Notes under the pieces: generated by a model
What the model was told of the DNA's origin: nothing
The model's input: the letters and a program-made list of their open reading frames with translations, nothing else
Databases searched by the model: none
Assembly: GCF_003332305.1 (NCBI RefSeq)
Contig: NZ_QOIO01000002.1
Span: 124,001-188,000 of the forward strand
Source of the DNA: Microvirga aerophila
GTDB taxonomy: Bacteria; Pseudomonadota; Alphaproteobacteria; Rhizobiales; Beijerinckiaceae
Direction of reading: 5' to 3'
DNA: 64,000 bases
Shown here: positions 1 through 9,284 of the stretch, piece by piece
Numbering within the stretch: position 1 is the first letter of the stretch
Layout of the letters: the number at the start of each line of letters is the position of its first letter
Position numbers and translations under genes: made by a program

Positions 1-339
1 GAGGTTTACGCCCATGACTCGCCGCCAGCCCTCGAAATCGAGATCCAGCGTTGGGCAGTTTTGCGAAACTCCGGCGTTCGCGAACACCACATCCACAGGA
101 CCGAACGTTTCCTCGGCCACATCGAAGGCTTGCTTCACATCAGAGGGTTCAGTGACGCTACCCGAGGCGACTGCCACGTTCTCCATATTTCGGGCAGCCT
201 CTGGGTTCTGGTCCAAGACGATGACCCGAGCACCACGGGAGGCGAACATCCGGGTGATCTCAAGGCCGATCCCCGATGCCCCGCCCGTGATAAGGGCGCA
301 TCGTCCCTCAAGGCTGCTCAAGGGCCGCTCCAGTGTCAC
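1..339 (-). CDS. SDR-family oxidoreductase, N-terminal part (cut by window start)
   Basis: Short-chain dehydrogenase/reductase; only the first 113 residues lie in the window. The NAD(P)-binding glycine motif TGGASGIG is at residues 18-25 and the NAG motif follows the fourth strand (VFANAG). It starts with GTG whose last bases overlap the TGA of the upstream AroE-like gene (GTGA), so it is translationally coupled and is the last visible gene of the HAAT transporter operon. The catalytic Ser-Tyr-Lys lies outside the window. The substrate is unknown; context suggests an oxidation step of the compound imported by the ABC transporter. Confidence 0.85.
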   Translation of the reverse strand, partial: MTLERPLSSLEGRCALITGGASGIGLEITRMFASRGARVIVLDQNPEAARNMENVAVASGSVTEPSDVKQAFDVAEETFGPVDVVFANAGVSQNCPTLDLDFEGWRRVMGVNL

Positions 340-1133
340 GGAATCATCCTCATGAACTTGGCCATCAATTCGAGCTGGCAGGTGAGCATCGGCCGACCGG
401 GATGTGTCCGGCATCCCCTCTCCTTCGCGGCGGCCAGAAGGGCCGTCGTTTCAGGCTGCATGATGATTTCTGCAACAACCTGACTAGACGAAAGACCATT
501 CACGTCGAGGGGTAGAGGATCACCTTCCCTCAGCCCTAGAGAGGTCGCGTTGACGACGATTTCATGCCCTGACGGATCGGGTGACCCTATCTCGACCGAA
601 ACTGCGGGATAGTGCTTCGCGAGCCGCTGCCGCAGGTCCTCGGACTTGCTTCGTGTACGGTTCGCGACGGTGAGGCGCGACACTCCTGCTTGCGCCAAGG
701 CAAACGCGATCGCGTTGGCGGCTCCTCCGGCGCCCGCCAGGTAGACGCTCCGTTCGCGCGGCTCGACTCCGCCCTGCCGGAGGCCCGCCACGAAGCCTGC
801 GCCGTCCAGCATTTCGCCCACGAGGCTGCCATCGTCCTCGCGCCTCACTGTATTGACGGCTCCAATGGCCTGGGCTTGCTCGCTGACTTCGTCACAGAGG
901 TCCACTATGGCGGTTTTGTGCGGAACCGTGACGACAAAACCCTTCAGGTTGTGCATGGACCTCAGACCAGCCACCAGGGAGTCGAGGCCCCCCGATCCCA
1001 CATGAAACGGGATCATGACTCCGTCGACGCCGTGCTCCTCCATCAACGCATTCAAGGCCTGAGGGGTTTTCACGTGATGGATCGGGTCCGCCAGGATACC
1101 CCAGATAGCCGTACGGCCTGTAGTCTCTGCCAT
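336..1133 (-). CDS. Shikimate dehydrogenase-like (AroE-family) oxidoreductase
   Basis: 265-residue AroE/YdiB-type protein. Visible are the catalytic Lys of PHK (residue 73), Asn94 in the AVNTV motif, Asp110 in the LDGAGF segment, a Rossmann glycine loop AGAGGAANA near residues 133-141, and ANRTR, the usual NADP-phosphate-binding stretch. The canonical NTDG motif reads MLDG, so substrate specificity may differ. It sits between an aldehyde dehydrogenase and an SDR in a transporter operon, not with aromatic amino acid genes. I infer a catabolic role (for example on a quinate/shikimate-like hydroxy acid) rather than the biosynthetic enzyme. The gap to the upstream gene is 4 bases. Confidence 0.8.
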   Translation of the reverse strand: MAETTGRTAIWGILADPIHHVKTPQALNALMEEHGVDGVMIPFHVGSGGLDSLVAGLRSMHNLKGFVVTVPHKTAIVDLCDEVSEQAQAIGAVNTVRREDDGSLVGEMLDGAGFVAGLRQGGVEPRERSVYLAGAGGAANAIAFALAQAGVSRLTVANRTRSKSEDLRQRLAKHYPAVSVEIGSPDPSGHEIVVNATSLGLREGDPLPLDVNGLSSSQVVAEIIMQPETTALLAAAKERGCRTHPGRPMLTCQLELMAKFMRMIP

Positions 1134-1137
1134 TACG

Positions 1138-2571
1138 TCACCCGAGCGTGTAGGCGATCTTCACCGCCGTATAGAACTCACGCGCATACGCACCTTGCTC
1201 GCGCGGGCCGTAGGAGGAGCCCTTTCGTCCACCAAACGGCGTATGATAATCGACTCCCGCGGTGGGAAGGTTCACCATCACCATCCCCGCGCTGGAGCGC
1301 TTCTTGAAATCCCCTGCATATTTGAGGGACGTTGTGCAGATGCCCGAGGACAACCCAAACTCCGTGTCATTGGCGACCGCTACGGCCTCTTCGTAGTCAC
1401 GGACACGGATGACTGTCGCAACAGGCCCGAAGATCTCCTCCCGGTTGACCCGCATATCGTTCGTGGTCTCAGTCAGGAGAGCAGGAGTCATGTAGTGGCC
1501 GGGGGTCTCCCGATCGATTGCCTCGCCTCCGATGACGACCTTCGCGCCTTCTTTTCGACCAATTTCCACATAGCTGATATCCTGCTCGAGCTGCGAACGG
1601 CTGACCACGGGGCCGATATCGGTGCCAGGCTTGAGAGCGTTATCTACCTTCAAGCCTGCAACGCGTTCCTTCAGGGCTTCCACAAAGCGATCATGGATTC
1701 CCTCCTGGACAATCAGGCGGGAAGACGCAGTGCACCGTTGCCCCGTCGAGAAAAAGGCGCCATTCACGGCGCACTCGACAGCGATCTTTAGATCCGCGTC
1801 GTCCAGCACCACGAGCGGGTTCTTGCCGCCCATTTCAAGTTGGATCTTGGCGCCGCGCGCCACCAGATCCCCCGCGAGACGACGCCCGACCGGGACCGAC
1901 CCCGTGAAGCTTAAAGCTCGAACGAGAGGCGACTTGACGATGGCGTTGCCGACTTGAGAGCCGGACCCCATCACAAGGTTGAACACTCCCGACGGTACGC
2001 CGGCGCGCGAGATGATTTCGGACAAAGCCCAGGCGGATCCCGGCACGAGATCAGCCGGCTTGAAGACCACGCAGTTTCCGTAAGCGAGCGCGGGAGCGAT
2101 CTTCCATGCAGGAATCGCGATGGGAAAATTCCATGGGGTGATCAGACCAACGACGCCCTCGGGTTCACGGACGATCTCGACATCGACACCAGACCGGACA
2201 GAGGCCAAACGATCGCCCGTCAGCCGGAGAGCTTCGCCGGCGAAGAACTTGAAGACCCGTCCGGCCCTGACGACCTCGCCGATCCCCTCGGGCAGGGTCT
2301 TGCCCTCCTCCAGAGAGAGAAGGCGACCAAGTTCGTTCTTCCGGGCCAGCCGCTCGGTGCCGATCTGGTCAATAATGTCGGATCGAACCTCCGGGCTCGA
2401 AGCCGCCCAGGTCGGAAAGGCCGCGTGAGCAGCCGCGATTGCGGCTTCGGTTTGAGAAGCATCAGCCGAGGCATACTCGCCGACCACATCGTCGAGGTTG
2501 GACGGATTGATATTGAGGTTCGTGGCGACGCCTTCGACCCATTCTCCGCCGATATAGTTCCGGTGCAGCAT
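1138..2571 (-). CDS. NAD(P)-dependent aldehyde dehydrogenase
   Basis: 477-residue ALDH-superfamily enzyme of normal length. Catalytic residues are visible: Asn148 in TPWNFP, general base Glu246 in LEMGGK and nucleophile Cys280 in GQRCTAS; the C-terminal PFGGRKGSS motif is intact. It resembles the alpha-ketoglutarate semialdehyde (2,5-dioxovalerate) dehydrogenase branch, but substrate assignment from sequence alone is weak. It starts 14 bases after the LivF-type gene in the same operon, so it probably oxidises an aldehyde intermediate of the imported substrate. Start ATG has an AGGACG ribosome-binding stretch. Confidence 0.88.
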   Translation of the reverse strand: MLHRNYIGGEWVEGVATNLNINPSNLDDVVGEYASADASQTEAAIAAAHAAFPTWAASSPEVRSDIIDQIGTERLARKNELGRLLSLEEGKTLPEGIGEVVRAGRVFKFFAGEALRLTGDRLASVRSGVDVEIVREPEGVVGLITPWNFPIAIPAWKIAPALAYGNCVVFKPADLVPGSAWALSEIISRAGVPSGVFNLVMGSGSQVGNAIVKSPLVRALSFTGSVPVGRRLAGDLVARGAKIQLEMGGKNPLVVLDDADLKIAVECAVNGAFFSTGQRCTASSRLIVQEGIHDRFVEALKERVAGLKVDNALKPGTDIGPVVSRSQLEQDISYVEIGRKEGAKVVIGGEAIDRETPGHYMTPALLTETTNDMRVNREEIFGPVATVIRVRDYEEAVAVANDTEFGLSSGICTTSLKYAGDFKKRSSAGMVMVNLPTAGVDYHTPFGGRKGSSYGPREQGAYAREFYTAVKIAYTLG

Positions 2572-2585
2572 TTGCGTCCTGTTAG

Positions 2586-3290
2586 TTATATTCCGAGATA
2601 TGCTGTCTTGATGTGAGGATCGGATAGGAGACCGGCTCCGGTGTTCTCCATAGCGATCCGGCCGTTCTCGATGACATAGGCCCGCTGAGCAATCTTGAGG
2701 GCGTGGAAGGCCTTCTGCTCGACTAGGAGCACCGTCGTGCCCATCTGGCAGATGCGGTCGACGATGCCGAACATCTGCTGCACGATGAGAGGCGCAAGAC
2801 CGAGCGATGGCTCGTCGAGCATGAGAAGCTTGGGCGAGGCCATGAGACCGCGGGCGATCGCCACCATCTGCTGCTCACCGCCGGAGAGTGAACCGGCCAA
2901 CTGATCGAGCCTTTCTCTCACGCGCGGGAAGATGCTGAGCACTTCCTCGAAGCGTTTCGACGCGCCCTCTCGCGCATTGGGGTGGTAGCAGCCCATCATG
3001 ACGTTGTCGCGGACGGTCATGACCGGAAAGAGCTGACGCGCTTCCGGCACCATGATGAGGCCGCGTCCGACGATGTCGGCAGGATCACGCCGGTCGATGC
3101 GCTCGCCATCAAACAGAATCTCGCCGCTCACCGGCTTGACCAGTCCGGAAATGGTTCGCAGCAGCGTCGTCTTTCCGGCTCCGTTGGAGCCGATGATGGT
3201 GACGACCTCTCCACGGCCGATCTCGATTGAAATATCCTGAAGGATGACCGTGCGGCCGTAGCCGGCTGTTACGTTAGATACCTTGAGCAT
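2586..3290 (-). CDS. LivF-type ABC transporter ATP-binding protein
   Basis: HAAT-family (branched-chain amino acid type) ATPase, 234 residues from the chosen ATG. Walker A GSNGAGKTT at 34-42, signature LSGGE at 135-139, Walker B LLMLDE at 155-160. The ATG at 3290 fits the conserved LivF N-terminus better than an upstream in-frame ATG at 3320, and overlaps the end of the preceding fusion gene by 17 bases. It supplies the second nucleotide-binding domain for the permease pair. Actual substrate not known; not necessarily an amino acid, since the operon continues into dehydrogenases. Confidence 0.92.
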   Translation of the reverse strand: MLKVSNVTAGYGRTVILQDISIEIGRGEVVTIIGSNGAGKTTLLRTISGLVKPVSGEILFDGERIDRRDPADIVGRGLIMVPEARQLFPVMTVRDNVMMGCYHPNAREGASKRFEEVLSIFPRVRERLDQLAGSLSGGEQQMVAIARGLMASPKLLMLDEPSLGLAPLIVQQMFGIVDRICQMGTTVLLVEQKAFHALKIAQRAYVIENGRIAMENTGAGLLSDPHIKTAYLGI

Positions 3291-5109
3291 CAACGAAGTC
3301 CTCTCCGAGATAGGCCTCAATCACCCGCCTGTCTTTCACAACTTCCTGCGGATTGCCCTGCGCAATCACACGTCCGGAGTCGATGACCACGATACGATCC
3401 GACAGGCTCATGATCGCCTGCATGTTGTGTTCGATCGCGATGACCGTGACGCCGGTGTCGCGGATTGTGCGAACGAGATTGACCATCTTCTGCGTATCCG
3501 ACTGGCTCTGGCCTGCCATCACCTCGTCGAGGAGGAGGATCGAAGGTTCGGTCGCCAAGGTTCTGGCAACCTCAAGGCGCTTAAGGCCGCCGATCGGGAG
3601 ATTGCGAGCTTCCACGTCCTTGATGTCGTCAAGACCCACGAGCCGTGCGACGCGAAGCGCTGCCGCCCGTGCATCGTCGACCTTCGGGTGGCGCATGAAT
3701 GCGCCGACCATGATGTTCTCTAGCACCGTCAGCTTTCCGAAGGGCTGAACGATTTGGAACGTCCGTCCAACGCCAAGCCGCGCGAACTCATCTGCCGAGG
3801 TTGGGCTTGTCATGGACCCATCAGGGCCTACAATGCCGACCGTACCCGATGTCGGCTGCAGGAAGCCGGAGATCTGACTGAAGAGCGTCGTTTTGCCGGC
3901 GCCGTTGGGCCCAATGATCCCGAGGATTTCGCCGCGAAGGAGGGTGACCGAGACATTATCGGTTGCCGTTAGTCCGCCGAACTTCATCACGAGGTTCTTC
4001 GCTTCGAGGATTGGCTTTACCGGCTCTCCCGTGATCGGACGCTGTGCGGGCGCCTCGCGACCGTCGTCACGGCGTCCGCCACCTGGAAGGCGATCGATCC
4101 AGCCTCCCACGCGGTTCCCGAAGGTTCCGACGAGCCCACCCGGCAATGTCAGGGTGATGATGACCAGGACGGTGCCATAGACGAATCCATGCAGGCCGTT
4201 GGCTGATGCGCCAAGCCAGCCACGGGCGAGTTCGGCAATCGGAACCACCAGAACGGTACCAAGAAGCGGGCCGACAACCGTTCCGAGGCCACCGATCAGC
4301 GAGAACATGGCGATCTCGATGGAGGTGGCCAGCGAGAACATGGTCGCTGGCTCCAGGAACGTCATGTACATAGCGTGGAAGGAGCCGACAAGGGACGTCA
4401 AGGCGGCCGAGATCATCACGGCCTTGAGCTTGACGTTCGTATTGTTGACGCCGGCCGCCAATGCTGCGTCCTCACGCTCGCGAACCGCCGTTAGATAAAA
4501 GCCGAGGCGTGAGTTGCGGATCGCCCAGGAGACGATCAGCGTCAGCAGAAGCAGGCCGAAGGCGATGTAAAGGTAGTTGAACTTGTCCTCGAAGATCATC
4601 CACGCCCAGCCGAGGTTGAGCGGCACGATAAGACCTGCCGCCCCGCCGGTTACGCCAGTGAAGTGGATGGAGAGAAGGCGCACCACCTCAAGAAAGGCGA
4701 TCGTCGCCAGAGAGAAGAACGGGCCTCGCAGACGGAAGCACGGATAACCGATGCCGATGCCGACAAGGGCCGACAGCGCGGCGCCAGCCCACATTCCCAG
4801 CCAAGGGCTAATGCCGAAGTGCTGGATCAGAAGCGCAGTCGTATAGCCGCCGATGCCGTAGAACACCGTATGGCCAAGCGAAAGCTGACCCGCATATCCG
4901 CCCACAATATTCCAGGCCGTCGAGAGGGCCGCAAATACGCAGATTGTCACGAAGACGTGCACGACAAAGGGGGAGTCAATCACCGCCGGCACGATGAGGA
5001 TGAGCGACAGCGCCAGAAGCGCGCAGTACACCCGCGGGTTTGCCAGCTGGGTCAGGAAACTTGAGCGTTTTTGGCTCGTTGCAGCGGACGAAATGGCTTT
5101 TGCGGTCAT
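3274..5109 (-). CDS. LivM-LivG fusion: ABC permease joined to ATP-binding domain
   Basis: 611 residues. Residues about 25-330 are a LivM-type inner-membrane permease with many hydrophobic segments; a polar linker (about 338-363, Gly/Arg/Asp rich) leads into a LivG-type ATPase. Walker A GPNGAGKTT lies at 400-408 and Walker B ILLLDE near 524-529. The signature loop reads LPIGGLKR (504-511) instead of the usual LSGGQ-like sequence. The two proteins are normally separate genes; here a single continuous frame covers both. Starts 4 bases after livH with a CGGAG ribosome-binding site. It should form one permease half and one ATPase half of the HAAT importer. Confidence 0.93.
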   Translation of the reverse strand: MTAKAISSAATSQKRSSFLTQLANPRVYCALLALSLILIVPAVIDSPFVVHVFVTICVFAALSTAWNIVGGYAGQLSLGHTVFYGIGGYTTALLIQHFGISPWLGMWAGAALSALVGIGIGYPCFRLRGPFFSLATIAFLEVVRLLSIHFTGVTGGAAGLIVPLNLGWAWMIFEDKFNYLYIAFGLLLLTLIVSWAIRNSRLGFYLTAVREREDAALAAGVNNTNVKLKAVMISAALTSLVGSFHAMYMTFLEPATMFSLATSIEIAMFSLIGGLGTVVGPLLGTVLVVPIAELARGWLGASANGLHGFVYGTVLVIITLTLPGGLVGTFGNRVGGWIDRLPGGGRRDDGREAPAQRPITGEPVKPILEAKNLVMKFGGLTATDNVSVTLLRGEILGIIGPNGAGKTTLFSQISGFLQPTSGTVGIVGPDGSMTSPTSADEFARLGVGRTFQIVQPFGKLTVLENIMVGAFMRHPKVDDARAAALRVARLVGLDDIKDVEARNLPIGGLKRLEVARTLATEPSILLLDEVMAGQSQSDTQKMVNLVRTIRDTGVTVIAIEHNMQAIMSLSDRIVVIDSGRVIAQGNPQEVVKDRRVIEAYLGEDFVDAQGI

Positions 5110-5113
5110 GATT

Positions 5114-5986
5114 TCACTCCGTGCCGCGGCCGAAGCCGAAAAGGCCCGTCGGCTTGAAAATCAAGATGAGAATAAAGATCGCGAAGTAGACCACTTCCTT
5201 GAGGTCTGGAGCAATGTAATAGCCCGAGAGGCTATCCACGATCCCGATGATCATCGCGCCGGCGAAAGCCCCGTAGATGCTGCGCATCCCACCCAGCACC
5301 ACGACCACAAAGGCTGTTAGGACAAAATAGGTGCCGATGGTTGGCGTCACAGGGTAAAGCGGGATCAAGAGCGCGCTCGCCAGACCGACGCAGGCGGCCC
5401 CAAGCCCGAAGGTAAAGACGTAGACCCGATCGACTCTGACACCCATGAGAAGGGCCGCATTGCGGTTTTGGGCCGTTGCGCGAATGGCCCGCCCTAGCGC
5501 CGTCGTCTGCATGAAGAAGTGCAGTCCAGCCACGAGAACCACGGCACAGATAAACATAACGATCTGGCCAACCAACATGGTGTTGCCGCCAACCGAGATT
5601 GCCTGCCGTGCGCTCGGAACGGTCAGGGAGTAGAGATCCGCCCCGAATACCAGGAGGGCGAGGTTCACGAGCGCTGTCGACAGGCCGACGGTGGCGAAAA
5701 TCTGGATATGCTCGTCTGCGCCAAGAAGCGGCTGAATAATGAAGCGCTGCACCAGTGCTCCAAGCACGAAGAGCAGGATCACGACCGGGACGATGGACAC
5801 ATACGGGTTCAGGCCGAGATGAGTTCCCAGAAGATAGACGGCGTACATACCGACCATCAGGAATTCGCCATGGGCGAAATTAACCACCCGGACGATGCCG
5901 AAGATCAGGGTCAGGCCGACACTGATGATCGCATACATGCTGCCCAGCAGAATGCCGTTGAGAATAAGTTGTACGAGAACGTCCAT
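5114..5986 (-). CDS. LivH-type ABC transporter permease
   Basis: 290-residue inner-membrane permease of the HAAT family. The N-terminus GILLGSMYAIISVGLTLIFG and the following VVNFAHGEF motif are diagnostic of LivH. About eight hydrophobic segments are visible. It pairs with the permease half of the downstream fusion protein. GGAG lies 8 bases before the ATG. It follows the binding-protein gene after a 91-base gap that holds a strong hairpin. Confidence 0.93.
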   Translation of the reverse strand: MDVLVQLILNGILLGSMYAIISVGLTLIFGIVRVVNFAHGEFLMVGMYAVYLLGTHLGLNPYVSIVPVVILLFVLGALVQRFIIQPLLGADEHIQIFATVGLSTALVNLALLVFGADLYSLTVPSARQAISVGGNTMLVGQIVMFICAVVLVAGLHFFMQTTALGRAIRATAQNRNAALLMGVRVDRVYVFTFGLGAACVGLASALLIPLYPVTPTIGTYFVLTAFVVVVLGGMRSIYGAFAGAMIIGIVDSLSGYYIAPDLKEVVYFAIFILILIFKPTGLFGFGRGTE

Positions 5987-6029
5987 CCAGGAACTCCAGG
6001 ACGAGCAGGAATGGCTAGAGGATGAAAGG

Positions 6030-6063
6030 GCGATCTCCGGACGGTGCTTCCGCCGGAGATCGC
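6030..6063 (-). terminator. Strong hairpin between binding-protein and permease genes
   Basis: Perfect 11-bp inverted repeat (GCGATCTCCGG / CCGGAGATCGC) with a further 3-bp inner stem, beginning 15 bases after the stop of the substrate-binding protein gene. There is no T-run, so I read it as a partial terminator or 3-prime stabiliser that keeps binding-protein mRNA abundant relative to the permease genes. Confidence 0.7.
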
Positions 6064-6077
6064 AAGTCTGACGGAGG

Positions 6078-7292
6078 TCAGTTCGAGCCGACGCCGGTTT
6101 TCAGCTTGGCGACAGCGGCCTCGGGCGGGAACACGGTCACGAGTTCGCCACCCTGCCATTGCATGAGGAACGGACTGACGCGGGTATTTTGACCCTTCTC
6201 GTCGAACTTCACGCCCCAGCCGGTGGCGGTTTTGCCGAGCGGCACATCCACTTTCAAAAGGCTCTCGCGAATCGTATCGGCTTTAAGATCCTTCGAAGCT
6301 GCCATCGCATCGAGGAATACGTTCGCACCCATGTAGTTGGTGAGGCTATGCCCGGAGCGCGGCGCGATGCCGTACTTCGCCTGATACTTCTTTACGAATT
6401 CGTCGATACCCGGGGCTGCCTGGGGGTTCGTGCGGTATTGCGGGAAATCGACGTTGAGAGCGCCTTCGATGTTTTCATTACCGACAGCCTGGGCGGTGTC
6501 GCGGGTCGAGTAGCCTCCGCCCGCTCCGATCACTGCCTTCGGCTTGAAGCCCTGGTCCTTCATCTGGCGGAAGAACAGGACCGTGTCGTTTTGGTAGGAG
6601 GTCTGCAGAACCACATCGACGCCAGCGGACTTGAGACGCAGGATCACCGGCGTCAGGTCCACCGACTTCGCCGAATAGGGCAGCGTCTCGACGAGGTTCA
6701 GGCCCTTCTCCTTGGCGCGGGTCTGCTGAAATGCGGACACCGTCTGTCCGTAGAGGGAATCCTCATGGATGATGCCGATTTTAAGGGTCTTTGGATCCAG
6801 ATTAAGCGCAGGCGCAACCGCCTCGACCACCGAATCCACCATCCGGTTAGCGAAGTCCTTGGAGGTCGGGTTTGTGCGGAAGACGTATTTCAAACCGCGT
6901 TCCGTGATGGGATCGGAAATCGCACCCAGCTCGAAATATGGGACGCCTGCCAACTGAGCAACCTGGGTGGCGGCAATCGCGAGCGACGAGGAGTAGGTTC
7001 CGAAGATTGCCGAGACCTTTTCCACTGACGTGAGGCGCCGCGCTTCGCCAACGGCCTGGTTAGGATCGACTGCGTCACCACGGACCAGTTCGATCTTTTT
7101 GCCGTTCAATCCGCCAGCGGCGTTGCGCTCCTCGACGGCGATCTCCAGTCCGCGGAAGCTCTCATCGCCCAGCAGAGCGAGGCCGCCAGAGAACGGGTAG
7201 AGGGCCCCAACCTTAACAGCCTGTTGAGCGGAAGCCTGGGAGGCGCCCAGCGCCAAGCCGGTGGCAAGAGCCACCTTCACAAACAATCTCAT
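6078..7292 (-). CDS. LivK-type ABC transporter substrate-binding protein
   Basis: 404-residue periplasmic binding protein, type 1 fold (Peripla_BP_6). Signal peptide is at residues 1-22, ending in ASQASA before QQAVKVGALYPFSG, the typical start of the mature HAAT binding domain. The start at 7292 is chosen because AGGAGG lies just upstream and the signal peptide begins there; an in-frame upstream extension lacks this. First gene of the minus-strand operon, divergent from the quinone-oxidoreductase-like gene. Ligand unknown; the family binds amino acids, amides, urea or aromatic acids. Confidence 0.93.
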   Translation of the reverse strand: MRLFVKVALATGLALGASQASAQQAVKVGALYPFSGGLALLGDESFRGLEIAVEERNAAGGLNGKKIELVRGDAVDPNQAVGEARRLTSVEKVSAIFGTYSSSLAIAATQVAQLAGVPYFELGAISDPITERGLKYVFRTNPTSKDFANRMVDSVVEAVAPALNLDPKTLKIGIIHEDSLYGQTVSAFQQTRAKEKGLNLVETLPYSAKSVDLTPVILRLKSAGVDVVLQTSYQNDTVLFFRQMKDQGFKPKAVIGAGGGYSTRDTAQAVGNENIEGALNVDFPQYRTNPQAAPGIDEFVKKYQAKYGIAPRSGHSLTNYMGANVFLDAMAASKDLKADTIRESLLKVDVPLGKTATGWGVKFDEKGQNTRVSPFLMQWQGGELVTVFPPEAAVAKLKTGVGSN

Positions 7293-7492
7293 CGTTTCCT
7301 CCTGAGATCCCTTCCAATTGGGATCGCGTTCCGAGCAGCGCCGCAAAGCACGCCGACCGGCACGTTCGTCCGGCGGTCAGATAGTTGCAGATAACCAAGT
7401 TGCCTGACAAGTAGGAAATTGCTAATCCTAAGGTCGAGCATGACGGCGGGGACAACCGGCTGCAATCAGCTCTCCTGAAGGAGGAAATTCTT
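7293..7492. promoter_or_regulatory. Divergent promoter region of the HAAT/dehydrogenase locus
   Basis: 200-base intergenic region between two divergent operons. It must hold both promoters and is the likely target of the GntR regulator at 10064. A short inverted element TTGCCTGACAA near 7402-7412 and a TTGCCT-N17-TAATCC pair on the plus strand are possible operator and promoter elements, but none is a strong match and I do not assign them firmly. Confidence 0.4.
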
Positions 7493-8497
7493 TTGACGAC
7501 ACTTCCCGACACAATGCGCCAGATCCGCTTCGAAGGAGCAGGCGGACCCGAGGTCATCAGATTGGAATTAGCGGCGACTCCACAACCTGGCCCAGGGCAA
7601 GTGCTCATCGAGGTTGCGGCGGCCGGCGTGAACCGGCCCGACTGTCTGCAACGCGCTGGCGGCTATCCCCCTCCCCCTGGAGCAACCAATGTCCCAGGCC
7701 TTGAGGTATCCGGCCGGATCGTCGCTGTTGGGAATGATGCCAACGGCCTGAACGTAGGAGATGAAGTCTGCGCTTTGGTGGCAAGCGGTGGCTATGCCGA
7801 ATATTGCGTCGCTGACTCGGCTCTCTGCCTTCCGGTTCCAAGCCCTTTGTCCCTGCTCGAAGCGGCCGGAGTCCCCGAAACCTATTTCACGGTCTACGAC
7901 AATGTCTTCACGCGAGGACGATTGGCGGCTGGCGAAACGCTCCTGGTGCATGGGGGCTCAAGCGGAATCGGCTCCACCGCCATTCAGCTGGCCAAACAGG
8001 CGGGAGCGACCGTCTACGCAACCGCCGGATCGCCGGACAAATGTGATTTCTGCCGCTCTCTTGGCGCTGACGTCGCCATCGACTACCGCTCGAAGGACTT
8101 TGTTGAGGAAGTCCGGCAACTCACGGGTGGCCGAGGCGTCGACGTAGTCCTCGACATGGTTGGCGGCCCCTATATTGCACGCAACCTATCGATCCTGGCC
8201 TTCGAGGGTCGGCTCGTTCAGATCGCCTTCCTCCAGTCGAGCAAGGTCGAGTTCGACTTCATGCCTGTCATGCTCCGCCGACTGACGATTACCGGCTCGA
8301 CCCTGCGCCCGCGGTCCGTCGAACTCAAGGCCAAAATTGCCGATGCGCTGCGCCAAAACGTGTGGCCCCTCCTCGAAAAGGGAGCTGTCAGGCCCGTAAT
8401 TCATGCCACCTTCCCTCTCGAACAGGCTCGGGAGGCTCATCAATTGATGGAGTCGAGCGCGCACCAGGGCAAGATCATGCTGGAGATCCGCAAGTGA
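7493..8497 (+). CDS. Zinc-free NADPH:quinone oxidoreductase-like MDR enzyme
   Basis: 334-residue medium-chain dehydrogenase/reductase of the quinone oxidoreductase (QOR/PIG3-like) class. N-terminal GroES-like domain with NRPDCLQRAGGYPPPPGA, then a Rossmann domain with GGSSGIGSTAIQLAK (about 150-165); no zinc-binding cysteines. The TTG start is preferred because AAGGAGGA lies 8-9 bases upstream, although an ATG at 7514 also exists. It overlaps the next SDR gene by 4 bases. Probably reduces an enone, quinone or acyl intermediate with NADPH; the exact substrate is not known. Confidence 0.88.
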   Translation: MTTLPDTMRQIRFEGAGGPEVIRLELAATPQPGPGQVLIEVAAAGVNRPDCLQRAGGYPPPPGATNVPGLEVSGRIVAVGNDANGLNVGDEVCALVASGGYAEYCVADSALCLPVPSPLSLLEAAGVPETYFTVYDNVFTRGRLAAGETLLVHGGSSGIGSTAIQLAKQAGATVYATAGSPDKCDFCRSLGADVAIDYRSKDFVEEVRQLTGGRGVDVVLDMVGGPYIARNLSILAFEGRLVQIAFLQSSKVEFDFMPVMLRRLTITGSTLRPRSVELKAKIADALRQNVWPLLEKGAVRPVIHATFPLEQAREAHQLMESSAHQGKIMLEIRK

Positions 8498-9264
8498 GTT
8501 CCCATGCCGGGCACGTAGCCTTGATCACTGGCGCGGGGCGCGGTATCGGGCGCGCCATTGCGGATGCTCATGCGGCGGCGGGCGCTCGCGTAGCTTATGT
8601 CGACTACGAACCCGCTCTTGCCGAGGAGGCCGCCGCCGCGGCTCGCGAACGCGGCTGCGAGGCGATTGCTCTTTCGGCCGACGTCGCAGACGATGAAGCA
8701 GTGGGCCTCGCCTGCCGCCGCGCCGCCGAGGCCCTGGGAACCATCGATATTCTCGTCAACAATGCCGGGATCTCGCCGAAGTCTGGAGCCGATGGGCGAC
8801 GTGCTCAGGCTTGGGAGATGAGCCCTGCGGAATGGCGCCGTGTTCTCGATGTCAACCTGACGGGCGCGTTCAACTGCATGCAGGCCGTTGTCCCCGGCAT
8901 GCGCGAGATCGGCCGGGGCCGGATTGTCAGCCTCTCGTCAGTCGCAGGAAAAACCTACTGCGATATCGTGGGTGTCCACTATGCGGCCTCGAAGGCGGCA
9001 TTGATCGGCTTCACAAAGCATCTTGCAGGGGAACTCGGTCCCTACGGGATCACGATTAACGCGGTTGCGCCTGGCCGCATCGATACACCTCTGGTGCGCG
9101 GCACCGCACCTGAGGCCAATGAGGCAGCCCGTCTGGCGACGCCGCTGCGCCGGCTCGGAAGCCCAGAGGACGTGGCGAATACATGCCTTTTCCTCACATC
9201 CGACGCGTCCGGCTTCGTCACCGGTCAGGTCTGCGACGTCGCAGGCGGCTGGCTGCTCACCTGA
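8494..9264 (+). CDS. SDR-family oxidoreductase (FabG-like)
   Basis: 256-residue classical SDR. TGAGRGIG near residues 12-19, NNAG motif, catalytic Ser in SLSSVAG and YAASK (Tyr-x3-Lys), ending in the usual VCDVAGGWLLT tail. The GTG start overlaps the TGA of the upstream gene (GTGA), so the two are translationally coupled; a longer in-frame reading from 8362 would run inside the upstream gene and is not used. Likely an alcohol/ketone redox step of this pathway. Confidence 0.9.
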   Translation: MSSHAGHVALITGAGRGIGRAIADAHAAAGARVAYVDYEPALAEEAAAAARERGCEAIALSADVADDEAVGLACRRAAEALGTIDILVNNAGISPKSGADGRRAQAWEMSPAEWRRVLDVNLTGAFNCMQAVVPGMREIGRGRIVSLSSVAGKTYCDIVGVHYAASKAALIGFTKHLAGELGPYGITINAVAPGRIDTPLVRGTAPEANEAARLATPLRRLGSPEDVANTCLFLTSDASGFVTGQVCDVAGGWLLT

Positions 9265-9284
9265 GAAATGGATCAAGCGCAACG

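Noticed and set aside
336-1133. Biosynthetic shikimate dehydrogenase aroE
   Set aside because: Operon context is catabolic with a transporter, and the NTDG motif is altered; a biosynthetic role is less likely, so no aroE symbol is given.
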